Assembly: GCA_943788825.1 (NCBI GenBank)
Contig: CALSRT010000001.1
Location: 1 to 64,000 of the forward strand
Direction of reading: 5' to 3'
DNA from: UBA4582 sp002389265
Lineage (GTDB): Bacteria; Pseudomonadota; Gammaproteobacteria; Pseudomonadales; Azotimanducaceae
DNA length: 64,000 nucleotides
This document shows positions 35,137 to 44,148 of the stretch, in pieces. The stretch's first letter is position 1; each line of letters starts with the position of its first letter. Position numbers and translations under genes: made by a program. The notes beneath the pieces are model-generated. The model did no database searches, was not told where the DNA came from, and was given only the letters and a program-made list of their open reading frames with translations.

Positions 35137-35556
35137 ATGCCATTGAAAGGTTCTAAAACTGAACAGAATTTGAAAGACGCGTTTGCTGGTGAGTCACAGG
35201 CTAACCGACGTTATCTGTATTTTGCTGCAAAAGCCGACGTCGAAGGATACAACGATGTTGCAACTGTGTTTCGCTCGACTGCCGAAGGCGAGACCGGTCA
35301 TGCCCACGGTCACCTGGAATATCTTGAAGAGACTGGCGATCCTGCGACTGGCCTACCGATTGGTCCAACCAGCGATAACCTGAAAGCATCGGTTGCCGGT
35401 GAAACTCACGAGTACACTGACATGTATCCAGGTATGGCATCGGCTGCTCGGGAAGAAGGTTTTGACGAGATTGCTGACTGGTTCGAAACTTTAGCGAAGG
35501 CTGAGCGTAGCCATGCTAACCGTTTTCAGAAGGCGCTAGATAATCTAGACGCTTAA
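35137..35556 (+). CDS. rubrerythrin (di-iron domain only)
   Basis: A 139-residue ferritin-like di-iron protein of the rubrerythrin family. The E-x-x-H and E ligands are in A-F-A-G-E-S-Q-A-N-R-R-Y, E-G-E-T-G-H-A-H-G-H, A-G-E-T-H-E and K-A-E-R-S-H-A-N-R-F. The C-terminal rubredoxin domain of classical rubrerythrin is absent. It probably reduces peroxide using electrons from a partner. The next two genes encode an Fe-S protein and a DUF3501 protein, a conserved trio, so the Fe-S protein is the likely electron route. Confidence 0.94.
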   Translation: MPLKGSKTEQNLKDAFAGESQANRRYLYFAAKADVEGYNDVATVFRSTAEGETGHAHGHLEYLEETGDPATGLPIGPTSDNLKASVAGETHEYTDMYPGMASAAREEGFDEIADWFETLAKAERSHANRFQKALDNLDA

Positions 35557-35602
35557 GGGCTAAGAAAACCAGGTTCAACCATTTAGTCAGGGAAGGATGC
35601 GC

Positions 35603-36928
35603 ATGAGCGAGCGACGTGAAGGCAGTTTAGAAGCGCCAACCAGGCACCCCCTCGGGTGGCAGGAAGAGGAATTCTGGGACAAAGACAATTTGTTCACAGA
35701 ATTAGAGCGCGTTTATGACGTATGTCATGGCTGTCGTCGCTGTGTGAGTTTGTGCGACTCCTTTCCGACCCTGTTTGATTTGGTGGATGAATCGCCGACC
35801 CTCGAGGTCGACGGTATCCCCAAGCAGGATTATTTTAAGGTGGTAGATCAATGCTATCTCTGCGACCTGTGTTATATGACGAAGTGCCCTTATGTGCCGC
35901 CCCATGAGTGGAATATTGATTTTCCCCATTTGATGTTGCGAGCCAAGGCCCAGCGATTCAAGGAGGAAGGCGCGAGTTTTCGTGACCGAACCCTGACGAA
36001 TACCGATATGGTGGGCAAGCTGGTAAGCATTCCGCTGGTGGATGTGACAGTGAACGCGCTGAATCAAAATGGATTGTTCCGTAACGCGTTGGAAGCGACC
36101 CTGGGTGTGCACCACGAAGCGCCAGTGCCGGACTATCATTCCAAAACGCTGCGTAAGCGCTTTAAAAATTCTCCTCAGACGATAAAGCCTGTAGGACGTA
36201 CCACGGGCAAAGTCGCGTTGTATGCAACCTGTTATGGGAACTACAACTCACCCGACCTGGGTCAAGATTTCGTTACAGTGTTTGAGCATAACAATATACA
36301 GATAGACCTTGTACCGAAGGAGTCTTGCTGTGGTATGCCAAAGTTAGAGCTGGGTGATCTGGATAGTGTCGATAAGCTTAAACAGAAAAATATTCCAATT
36401 CTGGCAAAGCTGGTAGACGAAGGCTATGACTTGATTGCGCCAATTCCGTCGTGCGTGTTGATGTACAAGCAAGAGCTGCCTTTGATGTATCCAGACGATG
36501 CGGATGTCCAAAAGGTCAAAAATGCGTTTTTTGATCCCTTTGAATATCTTCACCTTCGCCATCGTGAAGGTGAGTTCAATACGGATTTTAAACAGACCTT
36601 GGGTGACATCAGTTATCAGGTGGCGTGCCACTTACGAGTACAGAATATTGGCCTGAAAACTCGCGATATTCTTAACTTGGTGCCAGATACCTCGGTTAAT
36701 GCTATTGAGCGTTGTTCTGGTCACGACGGCACCTATGCCGTGAAAAAAGAAACTCGGGCGAAGTCAGTAAAGATAGCGCGACCTGTGGTTCGGCAAGTAG
36801 ATCAGAGGGCGCCGCAACATTTTACTAGTGATTGTCCTATGGCGGCGACCCAGATTACGAACTTGGCTACCAGCGTCGATCGTTCTGAGCATCCCATGTC
36901 TTTGTTGCGATTAGCCTACGGCCTGTAA
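35603..36928 (+). CDS. heterodisulfide-reductase-like Fe-S protein (GlpC type)
   Basis: A 441-residue soluble protein. Two 4Fe-4S motifs are at the N-terminus (C-H-G-C-R-R-C-V-S-L-C and C-Y-L-C-D-L-C-Y-M-T-K-C-P). Two cysteine-rich CCG-type domains follow (E-S-C-C-G-M-P near the middle, and degenerate C-S-G-H-D-G / D-C-P-M-A near the end). I used the second ATG (35603): the GGAAGG site abuts the first ATG too closely. It lies 46 bases after rubrerythrin and 68 before the DUF3501 gene, so all three are probably one transcript. Confidence 0.9.
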   Translation: MSERREGSLEAPTRHPLGWQEEEFWDKDNLFTELERVYDVCHGCRRCVSLCDSFPTLFDLVDESPTLEVDGIPKQDYFKVVDQCYLCDLCYMTKCPYVPPHEWNIDFPHLMLRAKAQRFKEEGASFRDRTLTNTDMVGKLVSIPLVDVTVNALNQNGLFRNALEATLGVHHEAPVPDYHSKTLRKRFKNSPQTIKPVGRTTGKVALYATCYGNYNSPDLGQDFVTVFEHNNIQIDLVPKESCCGMPKLELGDLDSVDKLKQKNIPILAKLVDEGYDLIAPIPSCVLMYKQELPLMYPDDADVQKVKNAFFDPFEYLHLRHREGEFNTDFKQTLGDISYQVACHLRVQNIGLKTRDILNLVPDTSVNAIERCSGHDGTYAVKKETRAKSVKIARPVVRQVDQRAPQHFTSDCPMAATQITNLATSVDRSEHPMSLLRLAYGL

Positions 36929-36996
36929 TTCAGATTTTATTTAGTCACCCATACATCGCCGAACAATTGTGTTCTGGCGATCGCAAGGAGCTTCCT

Positions 36997-37575
36997 ATGT
37001 TAACGCGAGCAGATCTCTGGTCGTTAGAAGAGTACGCTGAACGCCGACCCAGCTTTCGAGCCGATGTGTTGGCCCATAAAAAAAATCGACAGATACTGGT
37101 TGGTGATCACCTGCTGCTGTTGTTTGAAGATCAACTGACATTGAAGTATCAGATTCAGGAAATGCTGCGCATCGAGAAGGTCTTTGAGGCGTCGGGCATT
37201 AATGATGAATTGGAAGCCTATAATCCGTTGATTCCCAATGGCGATAACTGGAAATGCACCTTGTTGATCCAGTACAACGATGTTGATGAGCGTAAGCGTC
37301 GACTGGCTGAATTGATCGGTGTCGAAGATCAGATATGGATGCAGGTTGGTGAGACTAAACGGATCTACCCCATCACTGATGAGGATATGGATCGGACAAC
37401 TGCAGATAAAACTTCAGCGGTGCATTTCATGCGCTATCAGTTGAGCGCTGAGCAGATCGAGGCGGTCAAGGCAGGCGCTGCTGTCACCGTCGGCGTTGAC
37501 CACCTGGCCTTTCCTTGCGAGTCAGTGCTGTTACCTGAAAATGTTCGTCAATCACTGCTCAATGACCTGGGCTGA
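36997..37575 (+). CDS. DUF3501 family protein
   Basis: A 192-residue cytosolic protein with the DUF3501 pattern: start L-T-R-A-D-L-W-S-L-E-E-Y, then L-L-F-E-D-Q-L-T-L-K-Y-Q-I-Q-E-M-L-R-I-E, and P-N-G-D-N-W-K-C-T-L-L-I-Q-Y. The C-terminal part contains V-G-V-D-H-L-A-F-P. An AAGGAG site precedes the ATG at 36997. The family is known mainly as the third member of the rubrerythrin / Fe-S / DUF3501 set; its biochemical role is not established. Confidence 0.9.
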   Translation: MLTRADLWSLEEYAERRPSFRADVLAHKKNRQILVGDHLLLLFEDQLTLKYQIQEMLRIEKVFEASGINDELEAYNPLIPNGDNWKCTLLIQYNDVDERKRRLAELIGVEDQIWMQVGETKRIYPITDEDMDRTTADKTSAVHFMRYQLSAEQIEAVKAGAAVTVGVDHLAFPCESVLLPENVRQSLLNDLG

Positions 37576-37693
37576 CATGTCATGATGCGGCCGCTTTGGG
37601 CTGTTTTTTTGGTATTACGCAAATATATTTTTCTGCATGCCCTTGAATCACTCCCCATGTTGAGGCTATTTAAGCGACACAAGGAAAACACCG

Positions 37694-40114
37694 ATGCCGA
37701 AAAATAATAGGTTGCGTGTGATCGGCGGCTTGTTGCTGGCGCATTTTTGCCAATTCGTGACGGCTGATGTGATCGTCGATCTTAAACAGGGCGACAGCAT
37801 CACTGTCGAGCGTGTCGTTGGTAAGCCGGCGATCAAAATTGACGGCCATCTTAATGACGCGGTATGGGCTGGCTTGCCGGCCTATGATGAATTTGTTGTC
37901 ATCGAGCCCGATACGCTGGCCAGCGTACCTCATGCGACTCGTGTTAAATTTTTCTACACCGAAGACGGACTCTACGTTGGCGTCGACATGGACCAACCCG
38001 TTGAGAGTCTGATCAAGCGCCTGTCAGGTCGCGATCAGCGCCAAATCAATCGCGACGGTATTAGCGTGACCTTGGATACTTCCGGGGAAGGGCGCTACGG
38101 TTACTGGTTCGGCGTAAACCTGGGTGACTCGATACTGGATGGAACGGTTCTGCCCGAGCGTCAGTTTACCAGCGACTGGGATGGTGCCTGGCGCGGTGCA
38201 AGTCAGACTACCGATCACGGCTGGTCGGCAGAGCTCTTTATTCCATGGGGCACCGTTTCCATGCCGGCCAGTGCAGAAATTCGACGTATCGGCTTATATA
38301 TGTCGCGCAAGGTGGCCTATATCGAGGAGCGCTGGGGCTGGCCCGGCTTACCTGATACGCAGGCACAGTTCATGTCAGTTTTGCAGGAGATGCAATTTAA
38401 GGATGTGAATCCGAAGAAACAGTACAGTATCTACCCTTTCGCCGCAGTCGGCCGAGACCTGATCGACGATAAGAATCTATATAAAGTCGGTGCCGATTTT
38501 TTCTGGCGGCCGTCAACGAATATGCAAATCTCGGGTACGGTGAATCCTGATTTTGGTAATGTCGAAACTGACGATGTGGTGATTAACCTGGATGCCACTG
38601 AGGCCTTCTTTCCGGAGAAACGTTTGTTCTTTCTGGAAGGCCGAGAGGTCTTTGTCGCTTCTCCACGTGCTGATACACGCAGCAACGGTGTTGGTAACAG
38701 CGGTGCCCCCTATACCATGGTGAATACTCGCCGGATTGGCGGCCAGCCCGTCGATTTGCCCGTGGCGTCTAATGTCTCGATCCCTGATCGCGAGCTCACC
38801 CGCCCGGTTGATCTGTATGGTGCGGTTAAACTTACCGGTCAGGTCGGCAGTTTTCGTTACGGCTTTCTTGGTGCCTTTGAGGAAGACGCTGTGTTGCGTG
38901 GCACCGATGGTGGCGTACCCGTGTTGTTAAAGCAGACGGGCTCGAACTATGGCATTGCCCGTCTAGTGTACGAGGATTCTGTGGGTGGCGCCTACCGATC
39001 GGTGGGCTTGCTTAGCACGGCGGCCCTGCACGACAGTCGTGATGCTTTGGTTCAGGGTGTTGACGGTCACTATCTGACGTCTGATGGCAAGCTCAAGCTC
39101 GACGGCCAAATGTTCACTTCTGATATCGATGGTATTGACCGAGGCTATGGCGGCTTCTTTGATGTTGAGTACACCTTTCGCCAAGGCGTGTCGCAGCGGT
39201 TTGGAATCGAGTATTTCGACGATAAGGTCAATATCAATGACCTGGGTTACTTGCAGCGCAACGATAATTTTCGAATTCGTTCCGCTCATGTTCGTACCAG
39301 TTCGGGAATGAGCTGGGCACGGAGTAATCAGTTTGATCTGCGCGGCTTTGTCCAGAAAAACTCGGCAGGATATTTTACTGGCGGAGCCATCTACATGACT
39401 AATCGGCTGACTTTCAATAACCTGTCCAGCATGACCTTTGTCACCAGTTTTACGCCAGAGGCTTATGATGATCTGAATAGTTTTGGCAATGGTACCTACC
39501 GTACTGCAAAGCGTCGGGAAGTGGTGATGCGCTATTCTTCGCCATCAACCAATGATCTGTCTTTTGGCGGCGGGGTTGGATTTCGCGAGGAGGCCCTAGG
39601 TGGTAACCAGCTTAAAATTGGTGGTGGTGTTACCTGGCGGCCCAATGATCGTTTCTCTGCTGATCTCAATTACAGCTGGGCAGACAGAAATGGCTGGTTG
39701 TTGCATCAGGAAAGCAGGAATATGACAACGTTCAACGCTGAACAGTGGACTCCGAAGGTGACGCTTGAATACTTCTTCAGTGCCCGTCAGCAGATTCGTG
39801 CTGCGTTGCAGTGGGTGTCGATTCGAGCTCATGAAGACGAATTCTTTATGGTGCCTGATAGTCCTGGCGATTTAATCAAGACCGACAAGCCCGCCGGACC
39901 CTCAGACAGTTTTGGGCTGTCGCAAATGAGTTTTCAGGTGCGTTATCGTTGGGAAATCGCGCCTTTGTCAGATTTGTTTGTCGTTTATACTCGAGTGGCC
40001 GATAAAGGTTTGGCGCTCCAGGACAATAGCTTTTCAGATTTGTTTGAAGCCGGCTGGAGAGATCCTGTCAATGACGTTTTTGTTGTCAAAATTCGTTATC
40101 GATTCGGATCCTAG
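37694..40114 (+). CDS. outer-membrane DUF5916 protein with CBM9-like domain
   Basis: An 806-residue exported protein. A signal peptide lies at about 1–24 (L-L-L-A-H-F-C-Q-F-V-T-A-D). A carbohydrate-binding family 9-like domain follows (about 40–215; K-I-D-G-H-L-N-D-A-V-W). The rest is DUF5916, with N-P-D-F-G-N-V-E-T-D, F-F-P-E-K-R-L-F-F-L-E-G-R and a long run of beta-barrel-like strands. It ends in R-Y-R-F-G-S, as outer-membrane barrels do. Probably an outer-membrane protein; function and ligand unknown. It stands alone after the DUF3501 gene. Confidence 0.87.
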   Translation: MPKNNRLRVIGGLLLAHFCQFVTADVIVDLKQGDSITVERVVGKPAIKIDGHLNDAVWAGLPAYDEFVVIEPDTLASVPHATRVKFFYTEDGLYVGVDMDQPVESLIKRLSGRDQRQINRDGISVTLDTSGEGRYGYWFGVNLGDSILDGTVLPERQFTSDWDGAWRGASQTTDHGWSAELFIPWGTVSMPASAEIRRIGLYMSRKVAYIEERWGWPGLPDTQAQFMSVLQEMQFKDVNPKKQYSIYPFAAVGRDLIDDKNLYKVGADFFWRPSTNMQISGTVNPDFGNVETDDVVINLDATEAFFPEKRLFFLEGREVFVASPRADTRSNGVGNSGAPYTMVNTRRIGGQPVDLPVASNVSIPDRELTRPVDLYGAVKLTGQVGSFRYGFLGAFEEDAVLRGTDGGVPVLLKQTGSNYGIARLVYEDSVGGAYRSVGLLSTAALHDSRDALVQGVDGHYLTSDGKLKLDGQMFTSDIDGIDRGYGGFFDVEYTFRQGVSQRFGIEYFDDKVNINDLGYLQRNDNFRIRSAHVRTSSGMSWARSNQFDLRGFVQKNSAGYFTGGAIYMTNRLTFNNLSSMTFVTSFTPEAYDDLNSFGNGTYRTAKRREVVMRYSSPSTNDLSFGGGVGFREEALGGNQLKIGGGVTWRPNDRFSADLNYSWADRNGWLLHQESRNMTTFNAEQWTPKVTLEYFFSARQQIRAALQWVSIRAHEDEFFMVPDSPGDLIKTDKPAGPSDSFGLSQMSFQVRYRWEIAPLSDLFVVYTRVADKGLALQDNSFSDLFEAGWRDPVNDVFVVKIRYRFGS

Positions 40115-40170
40115 GAAATAGAATGTCCCTAATGATGTGCTAGGGCATGTCTTTTAAGAGCATATTAATA

Positions 40171-41070
40171 CTATCGCTGATATGCGCGGCAAACTTCTAG
40201 CTTGAACTGGTCAGTCATAGTGAGTTGCTTGCGCCGGCCATCGTTGGGGTAGCTGCGCTTAGTGAGAACGCCCTTCTCTATGAGTTGGTTCATGCGCGAG
40301 TTGATGGTCGTTTTAGCCGAAGGCGTGCTGAAGTACAGATCCGAAACAAATAGTGGTTTTTCTGCATATTGGGATTCGGCGACAGTAAATATCAACCACC
40401 AGGTCAGGGCCTCAGAGCTCAGAGCGGATACCAGATACCGGCGGCGATTGAGTTGGTCAAGACAAAAACGAATATAGGCCAGCGGTTGGAGAAGGCTGGT
40501 GCGCAGCGCTGACTCGGCACTGGCCAGAGTATTATGGTCTTTACCATCGTTCACTAGCTCATCGATTGAAGCCTTAATGTTGTTTAGATACTGATCGATG
40601 TTGTCACCGAGAGGTGCCAGGGGATCGAATTTTCCCTTATCGCTTTTGACGAGCAAAGCGCTGAATTCTTCCAGTTTTGATTCTACGAGATTGGCGTGGC
40701 GGCGCGAGTTCAGCAAGCAAGCGTTGGCATGCGCCCGCAGCACGGGAAGATCGATCGGCTTTTCAAAGACGCCATCTGCGCCGCCGTTCAGGCGGTCTAC
40801 TTTGTGGCTTTCCGCTGTATTGGCGGCCAAAAAGATAAAAGGAATAACCCCATAATCTCGACCAAGCTGTTTTACTTGCTCAAACAGCCTGTCGCCCACC
40901 ATATCTGGTAGGTCAACTTCCGTAACAATCAGGTGGGGTTTTTCAGCGCGAATAAGCGCTAGGGCTTCCTTGCCATCGGTCGCTTCAAGTACAGTGTGGC
41001 CATCGAGTTCAAACGCTGATGTTAGCTGGGCACGAAAATCTCTATCAGCTTCAACGACAATGATTTTCAA
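40171..41070 (-). CDS. degenerate receiver-domain regulator with winged helix
   Basis: A 299-residue protein. The N-terminal receiver-like domain (1–120) keeps the fold pattern and the lysine K104 (F-E-K-P). The phosphoacceptor Asp is replaced by Glu (E51 in V-T-E-V-D-L-P), the acid pair lacks its second residue (E7 then A8), and the switch Thr is Ala (A82). It therefore looks unable to be phosphorylated in the normal way. The C-terminal part (about 205–299) resembles a MarR-type winged helix (S-A-K-T-T-I-N-S-R-M-N-Q-L-I-E-K-G and a wing R-R-K-Q-L-T). No sensor kinase is adjacent. Confidence 0.78.
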   Translation of the reverse strand: MKIIVVEADRDFRAQLTSAFELDGHTVLEATDGKEALALIRAEKPHLIVTEVDLPDMVGDRLFEQVKQLGRDYGVIPFIFLAANTAESHKVDRLNGGADGVFEKPIDLPVLRAHANACLLNSRRHANLVESKLEEFSALLVKSDKGKFDPLAPLGDNIDQYLNNIKASIDELVNDGKDHNTLASAESALRTSLLQPLAYIRFCLDQLNRRRYLVSALSSEALTWWLIFTVAESQYAEKPLFVSDLYFSTPSAKTTINSRMNQLIEKGVLTKRSYPNDGRRKQLTMTDQFKLEVCRAYQR

Positions 41071-41522
41071 TTTTGCACCAATTCTACGATCCTTGATAGT
41101 CCAGTGCTAAGCCAAATATGCATAGGCACGTTACCTTACTGTTATCCGCTAACGGTAGTCTTGAGGCAAGTTGAGAAGGGTATGAATGTTGATCCTAACC
41201 GTGAGATAGTACATTGTACTTCTGGTTGTCACGGACAGGCCGTCGGCAGCGGTGAAGCTTTACGGTAACAATGCCAATTTTGTTCAGGCAAAGACTGAGC
41301 GATATCGTTTGTATTAAAGGATACAAAAAAGAAAGTCGCTATTGTGAGAGGCGTATCCAAGCCTGCCAGAATATGACCAGAAGATACTGGTCGCGTACTT
41401 CAGTATAGGCGTTTTAGTGTGGTTAGATACTAAAATTTGACGGGTCGTGATTTAGGATCCATTAACTAACGGCGGTTGTTTTTATTTTGGACAGATGTCG
41501 CTTAATAATTATGCTTTCGAGT
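41071..41522. other. intergenic region with a dyad
   Basis: A 452-bp gap between two minus-strand genes. I see no gene. A dyad ATACTG (41384–41389) and CAGTAT (41401–41406) is present with an 11-base centre; it resembles a LexA box but the spacing is one base too long. Upstream elements of the receiver-like gene must lie in the first part; none is clear. Confidence 0.5.
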
Positions 41523-41996
41523 TCATTGGATATCGATTCGATCGCCCACTGCGATATGGCCGGCGACTAGTACGCGACAACAAACACCGCCAGACCAGTC
41601 GGGCATTAGCGCCGCTTGCAGCCCTTGATGAGCGGCGTCCATTCGTATGCAGGGGTCTGTTTCGCGAGTGATTTCTAGTCGCAATTCACCGATTGAAATC
41701 GTTTTGCCAACGTCTTCAGCAGAGAATTTTTTGCCTCGCACCAGTATATTAGCGCGCCGCGCGGTCCATGCCAGGTCGATATCGAGACCGCGACAAGCAT
41801 CTTCCCAGGCCTCTAGGCTTAATAATGTTACCTGGCGCTTGCCGGGCTTCCCGCGAGTATCTCGGGCAACGCCATGCTCTACGGAGACTGCACAAGACGT
41901 CACGGTCAGCATCGGCCCTTTACGTTGGCGGCGCAGGGCGATGCCGGCGATTTGAGGAACTTGAGGTGTATCTACAATATTAGCTTCATCTGTCAT
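41523..41996 (-). CDS. MOSC domain protein
   Basis: A 157-residue stand-alone MOSC domain. It has the family's R-K-x-P-M (R-R-Q-R-K-G-P-M), G-V-A-R-D-T-R-G-K-P-G-K-R-Q-V-T-L and R-A-N-I-L-V-R-G motifs. The potential metal/sulfur-ligand Cys is in D-W-S-G-G-V-C-C-R-V. MOSC proteins bind or transfer sulfur or molybdenum cofactor groups. No Moco gene is adjacent. A rhodanese gene, another sulfur-handling protein, lies 164 bases away on the same strand. Confidence 0.88.
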   Translation of the reverse strand: MTDEANIVDTPQVPQIAGIALRRQRKGPMLTVTSCAVSVEHGVARDTRGKPGKRQVTLLSLEAWEDACRGLDIDLAWTARRANILVRGKKFSAEDVGKTISIGELRLEITRETDPCIRMDAAHQGLQAALMPDWSGGVCCRVLVAGHIAVGDRIDIQ

Positions 41997-42160
41997 GCAT
42001 GGCAGGATACCACGTCGGCAGATGCTAGCAAGCCAGCGCTGTTAGCAGGTCGCTATAGTGTCGAAATATGTCGAAATAATGTCGTTAGCCATTAGGCCAT
42101 GAGTGTCGCCAAGACAGCAAGACTCGCGACTAACTGCCCTGTCAGATTGGTGCTCGCCGA

Positions 42161-42529
42161 TTACCCTTGACTGGCTAGCCAGGCTTGATAACCGCCTTGG
42201 AGTGACACGACCTGATTAAATCCCATTTGCTGCAGGCTCAGAGCCGCGAGTGCCGACCTGCCGCCGGACTGGCAGTACAAGGTAATAGGTGTGTTGGCGT
42301 GAGCAACCGCCGGATGCTGTTCGCCAAGCAAAGCCGGGTGGGTGTGTATTTGGAACTCGAGGACCCCGCGAGGGATATTCATTGCGCCTGGAATCATACC
42401 GGCGTTGGCTTCCTGGGGTTCGCGGACATCGATCAGAACCGGCTCAGTTGACAGATCTAGTTCAGACAAAGGGAGTTCGTTGATTTGTTGTTTAATGTTG
42501 TTAACGAGATCTATCGGTAGTAAAGCCAT
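42161..42529 (-). CDS. rhodanese-like sulfurtransferase
   Basis: A 122-residue single rhodanese domain. The active-site loop C-Q-S-G-G-R-S holds the persulfide Cys, and D-V-R-E-P-Q-E is the start of the domain. The repeated Q-x-M-G-F-x-x-V-x-x-L-Q-G-G-Y-x-A-W signature is complete. It may carry sulfur to the neighbouring MOSC protein, but this is inferred from position. Confidence 0.92.
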   Translation of the reverse strand: MALLPIDLVNNIKQQINELPLSELDLSTEPVLIDVREPQEANAGMIPGAMNIPRGVLEFQIHTHPALLGEQHPAVAHANTPITLYCQSGGRSALAALSLQQMGFNQVVSLQGGYQAWLASQG

Positions 42530-42741
42530 TGTGTTGATACCTTAGTGTTATAACAAATTAAGAATTCATTGCAGACGCGGTTCAGAGCCTTGGCGAGCGC
42601 GGTCAATCGTTGCGGTTTACCGTCTGCTAGTGCGTCGTGCGCCACTCGCCGAGGTGAATCAACGGGGCAGTTGATTCTATCCCAGTCGGCCAGTAAAGAC
42701 TTCTGCCGGCGTATGCGAATTATTGATGGAGCGCGATTACT

Positions 42742-43197
42742 TCATATAGGTAGTGACGTGGTCGACTTAATGCGTTCCATTGCAAAGGAAGATGAGACAT
42801 CATTTAAGGCTGCGGCTTTAATAATCTGTTTGTAGACTCGGTCATAGTCGGCGATATCTCGAGTCAGTACCTTCAGCAGATAATCGGTCTCACCACTGAG
42901 TCGATAAAACTCAGTCACTTCCGGAATTTTACTGACACCCATCGAAAACTGATCAAGCCAGGCTTCATTATGCTGGTTGGTTCGAACGGAAACGAAGACG
43001 GTCAAGCCGATGCCAAATTTTGCCGGATCCAGGATCGCCACCTGCTTCTCAATGACCTCTGCCTGCAGGCGTTTTATGCGTCGCCAGCAGGCGTTAACTG
43101 ACAAGCTGACGCGATCGGCGATCTCCGCAGCCGACACCGTATCATCCCGTTGTAGAATTCTGAGTATCTGCAGGTCTTTGTCGTCAATATTATGCAT
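42742..43197 (-). CDS. Lrp/AsnC family transcriptional regulator
   Basis: A 151-residue regulator. The N-terminal helix-turn-helix (D-D-K-D-L-Q-I-L-R-I-L-Q-R-D-D, then S-V-N-A-C-W-R-R-I-K-R-L) is followed by an AsnC/Lrp RAM domain with D-Y-L-L-K-V and the final F-A-M-E-R-I-K-S-T-T-S-L-P. The Lrp-type H-x-x-x-x-L-R-D pattern is typical. It responds to amino acids in relatives; its targets are not visible here, since its neighbours are a rhodanese and a DUF6356 gene. Confidence 0.93.
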   Translation of the reverse strand: MHNIDDKDLQILRILQRDDTVSAAEIADRVSLSVNACWRRIKRLQAEVIEKQVAILDPAKFGIGLTVFVSVRTNQHNEAWLDQFSMGVSKIPEVTEFYRLSGETDYLLKVLTRDIADYDRVYKQIIKAAALNDVSSSFAMERIKSTTSLPI

Positions 43198-43324
43198 AAT
43201 ATGTTCAAATAATGGGAAATAGTTGCGTAATCATGCCAAGTTTGCGGATATATTCAAATAATATTTCAAGCCCGGAGTGCTATTCTATTTCAACTGTTAG
43301 CCAGGCCCCTGGCTTCGCAGGCTT

Positions 43325-43359
43325 TAGCCCATAGCCCATAGCCCATAGCCCATAGCCCA
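43325..43359. repeat. 7-bp tandem repeat (TAGCCCA x5)
   Basis: Five perfect copies of TAGCCCA run from 43325 to 43359. They lie 21 bases before the DUF6356 start codon, between the divergent Lrp-type regulator and that gene. Confidence 0.95.
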
Positions 43360-43380
43360 TTGTCAGCGAGAGTCCCAGCC

Positions 43381-43599
43381 ATGCTTAACCGAATATTCCT
43401 TGAGCACCCAACTTCAGTGAACGAATCCTACTCAGAACATTTTCAGGTCGCCGCGGGCTTCGGGCTGAGTTTGCTGATCGCCGCCGGCGTCTGCCTGGTT
43501 CATGCGATATTGCCCTGCCTGTTTGCCAGCACGGGATCAAAAATGATTGATGATTTGCATGAGCGAATGGTTACTCACCGTGTAAAGCAAGCCGCATAG
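43381..43599 (+). CDS. small membrane protein, DUF6356-like
   Basis: A 72-residue protein. It starts M-L-N-R-I-F-L-E-H-P, then S-V-N-E-S-Y-S-E-H-F. One or two hydrophobic segments follow (about 23–45: F-G-L-S-L-L-I-A-A-G-V-C-L-V-H-A-I-L-P). A basic C-terminal tail ends it. This pattern matches my memory of the DUF6356 family in proteobacteria, whose function is unknown. The start at 43381 is the first ATG; an upstream TTG at 43360 touches the repeat. The repeat may influence its expression. Confidence 0.65.
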   Translation: MLNRIFLEHPTSVNESYSEHFQVAAGFGLSLLIAAGVCLVHAILPCLFASTGSKMIDDLHERMVTHRVKQAA

Positions 43600-43716
43600 G
43601 GTTTGAGCGCGGTCGCCTGGGCCGCGATGGAGAAAACCCGTTGCAGATGACGAAGGCGACTATTATATTGCACGAGCATGCGTGATTCTTCTCAAGGATG
43701 AATAGGGAGCATATCC

Positions 43717-44145
43717 ATGATCGAAATATTGTTGACCAAACGCCTTCTTCTGTCTCTGTTTGCTCTGCTGGTGTGTGCGCCACTGACAACGATCAGCGCC
43801 GCGAGTGCTGAGCTAGACCTGGTTCAGCAAGAAGCTTTGCCCGCGGCAAAGCGCTGCGTGAGCCTGATGCGAGTTGATCGGACCGATGTCGTTGATGACA
43901 AAAACATTTTATTTTATATGCAAGGTGACGAGATTTACCTTAACCGCCTGTCCCGTCGCTGCCCGGGCCTTAACTCCAGGCAAGCGTTCATGTATCAAAC
44001 CTCGGCGGGTCGGCTCTGTGATGTCGATACCATCACGGTGCTGGACAATCTTGGTTTCGGGTTTTCACCGGGCATATCCTGCGGGCTGGGTCGCTTCTAC
44101 CCGATCACCGAGGAAGCTGCAAAGGAGCTGAAAGCGCAAAAGTGA
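43717..44145 (+). CDS. small exported protein, DUF6491-like
   Basis: A 142-residue protein with an N-terminal signal peptide (hydrophobic about 10–28, then S-A-A-S-A). The mature part has four conserved-looking Cys: C-V-S-L-M-R-V-D-R-T, R-R-C-P-G-L, L-C-D-V-D-T-I-T-V and I-S-C-G-L-G. The central D-D-K-N-I-L-F-Y-M-Q-G-D-E-I-Y-L-N pattern resembles the DUF6491 family. Function unknown; likely periplasmic with two disulfides. It is followed by tRNA-Arg on the opposite strand. Confidence 0.7.
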   Translation: MIEILLTKRLLLSLFALLVCAPLTTISAASAELDLVQQEALPAAKRCVSLMRVDRTDVVDDKNILFYMQGDEIYLNRLSRRCPGLNSRQAFMYQTSAGRLCDVDTITVLDNLGFGFSPGISCGLGRFYPITEEAAKELKAQK

Positions 44146-44148
44146 AGA

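Noticed and set aside
41384..41406. LexA-like dyad ATACTG…CAGTAT
   Set aside because: The two half sites are 11 bases apart from CTG to CAG, not 10, and no SOS gene is adjacent.
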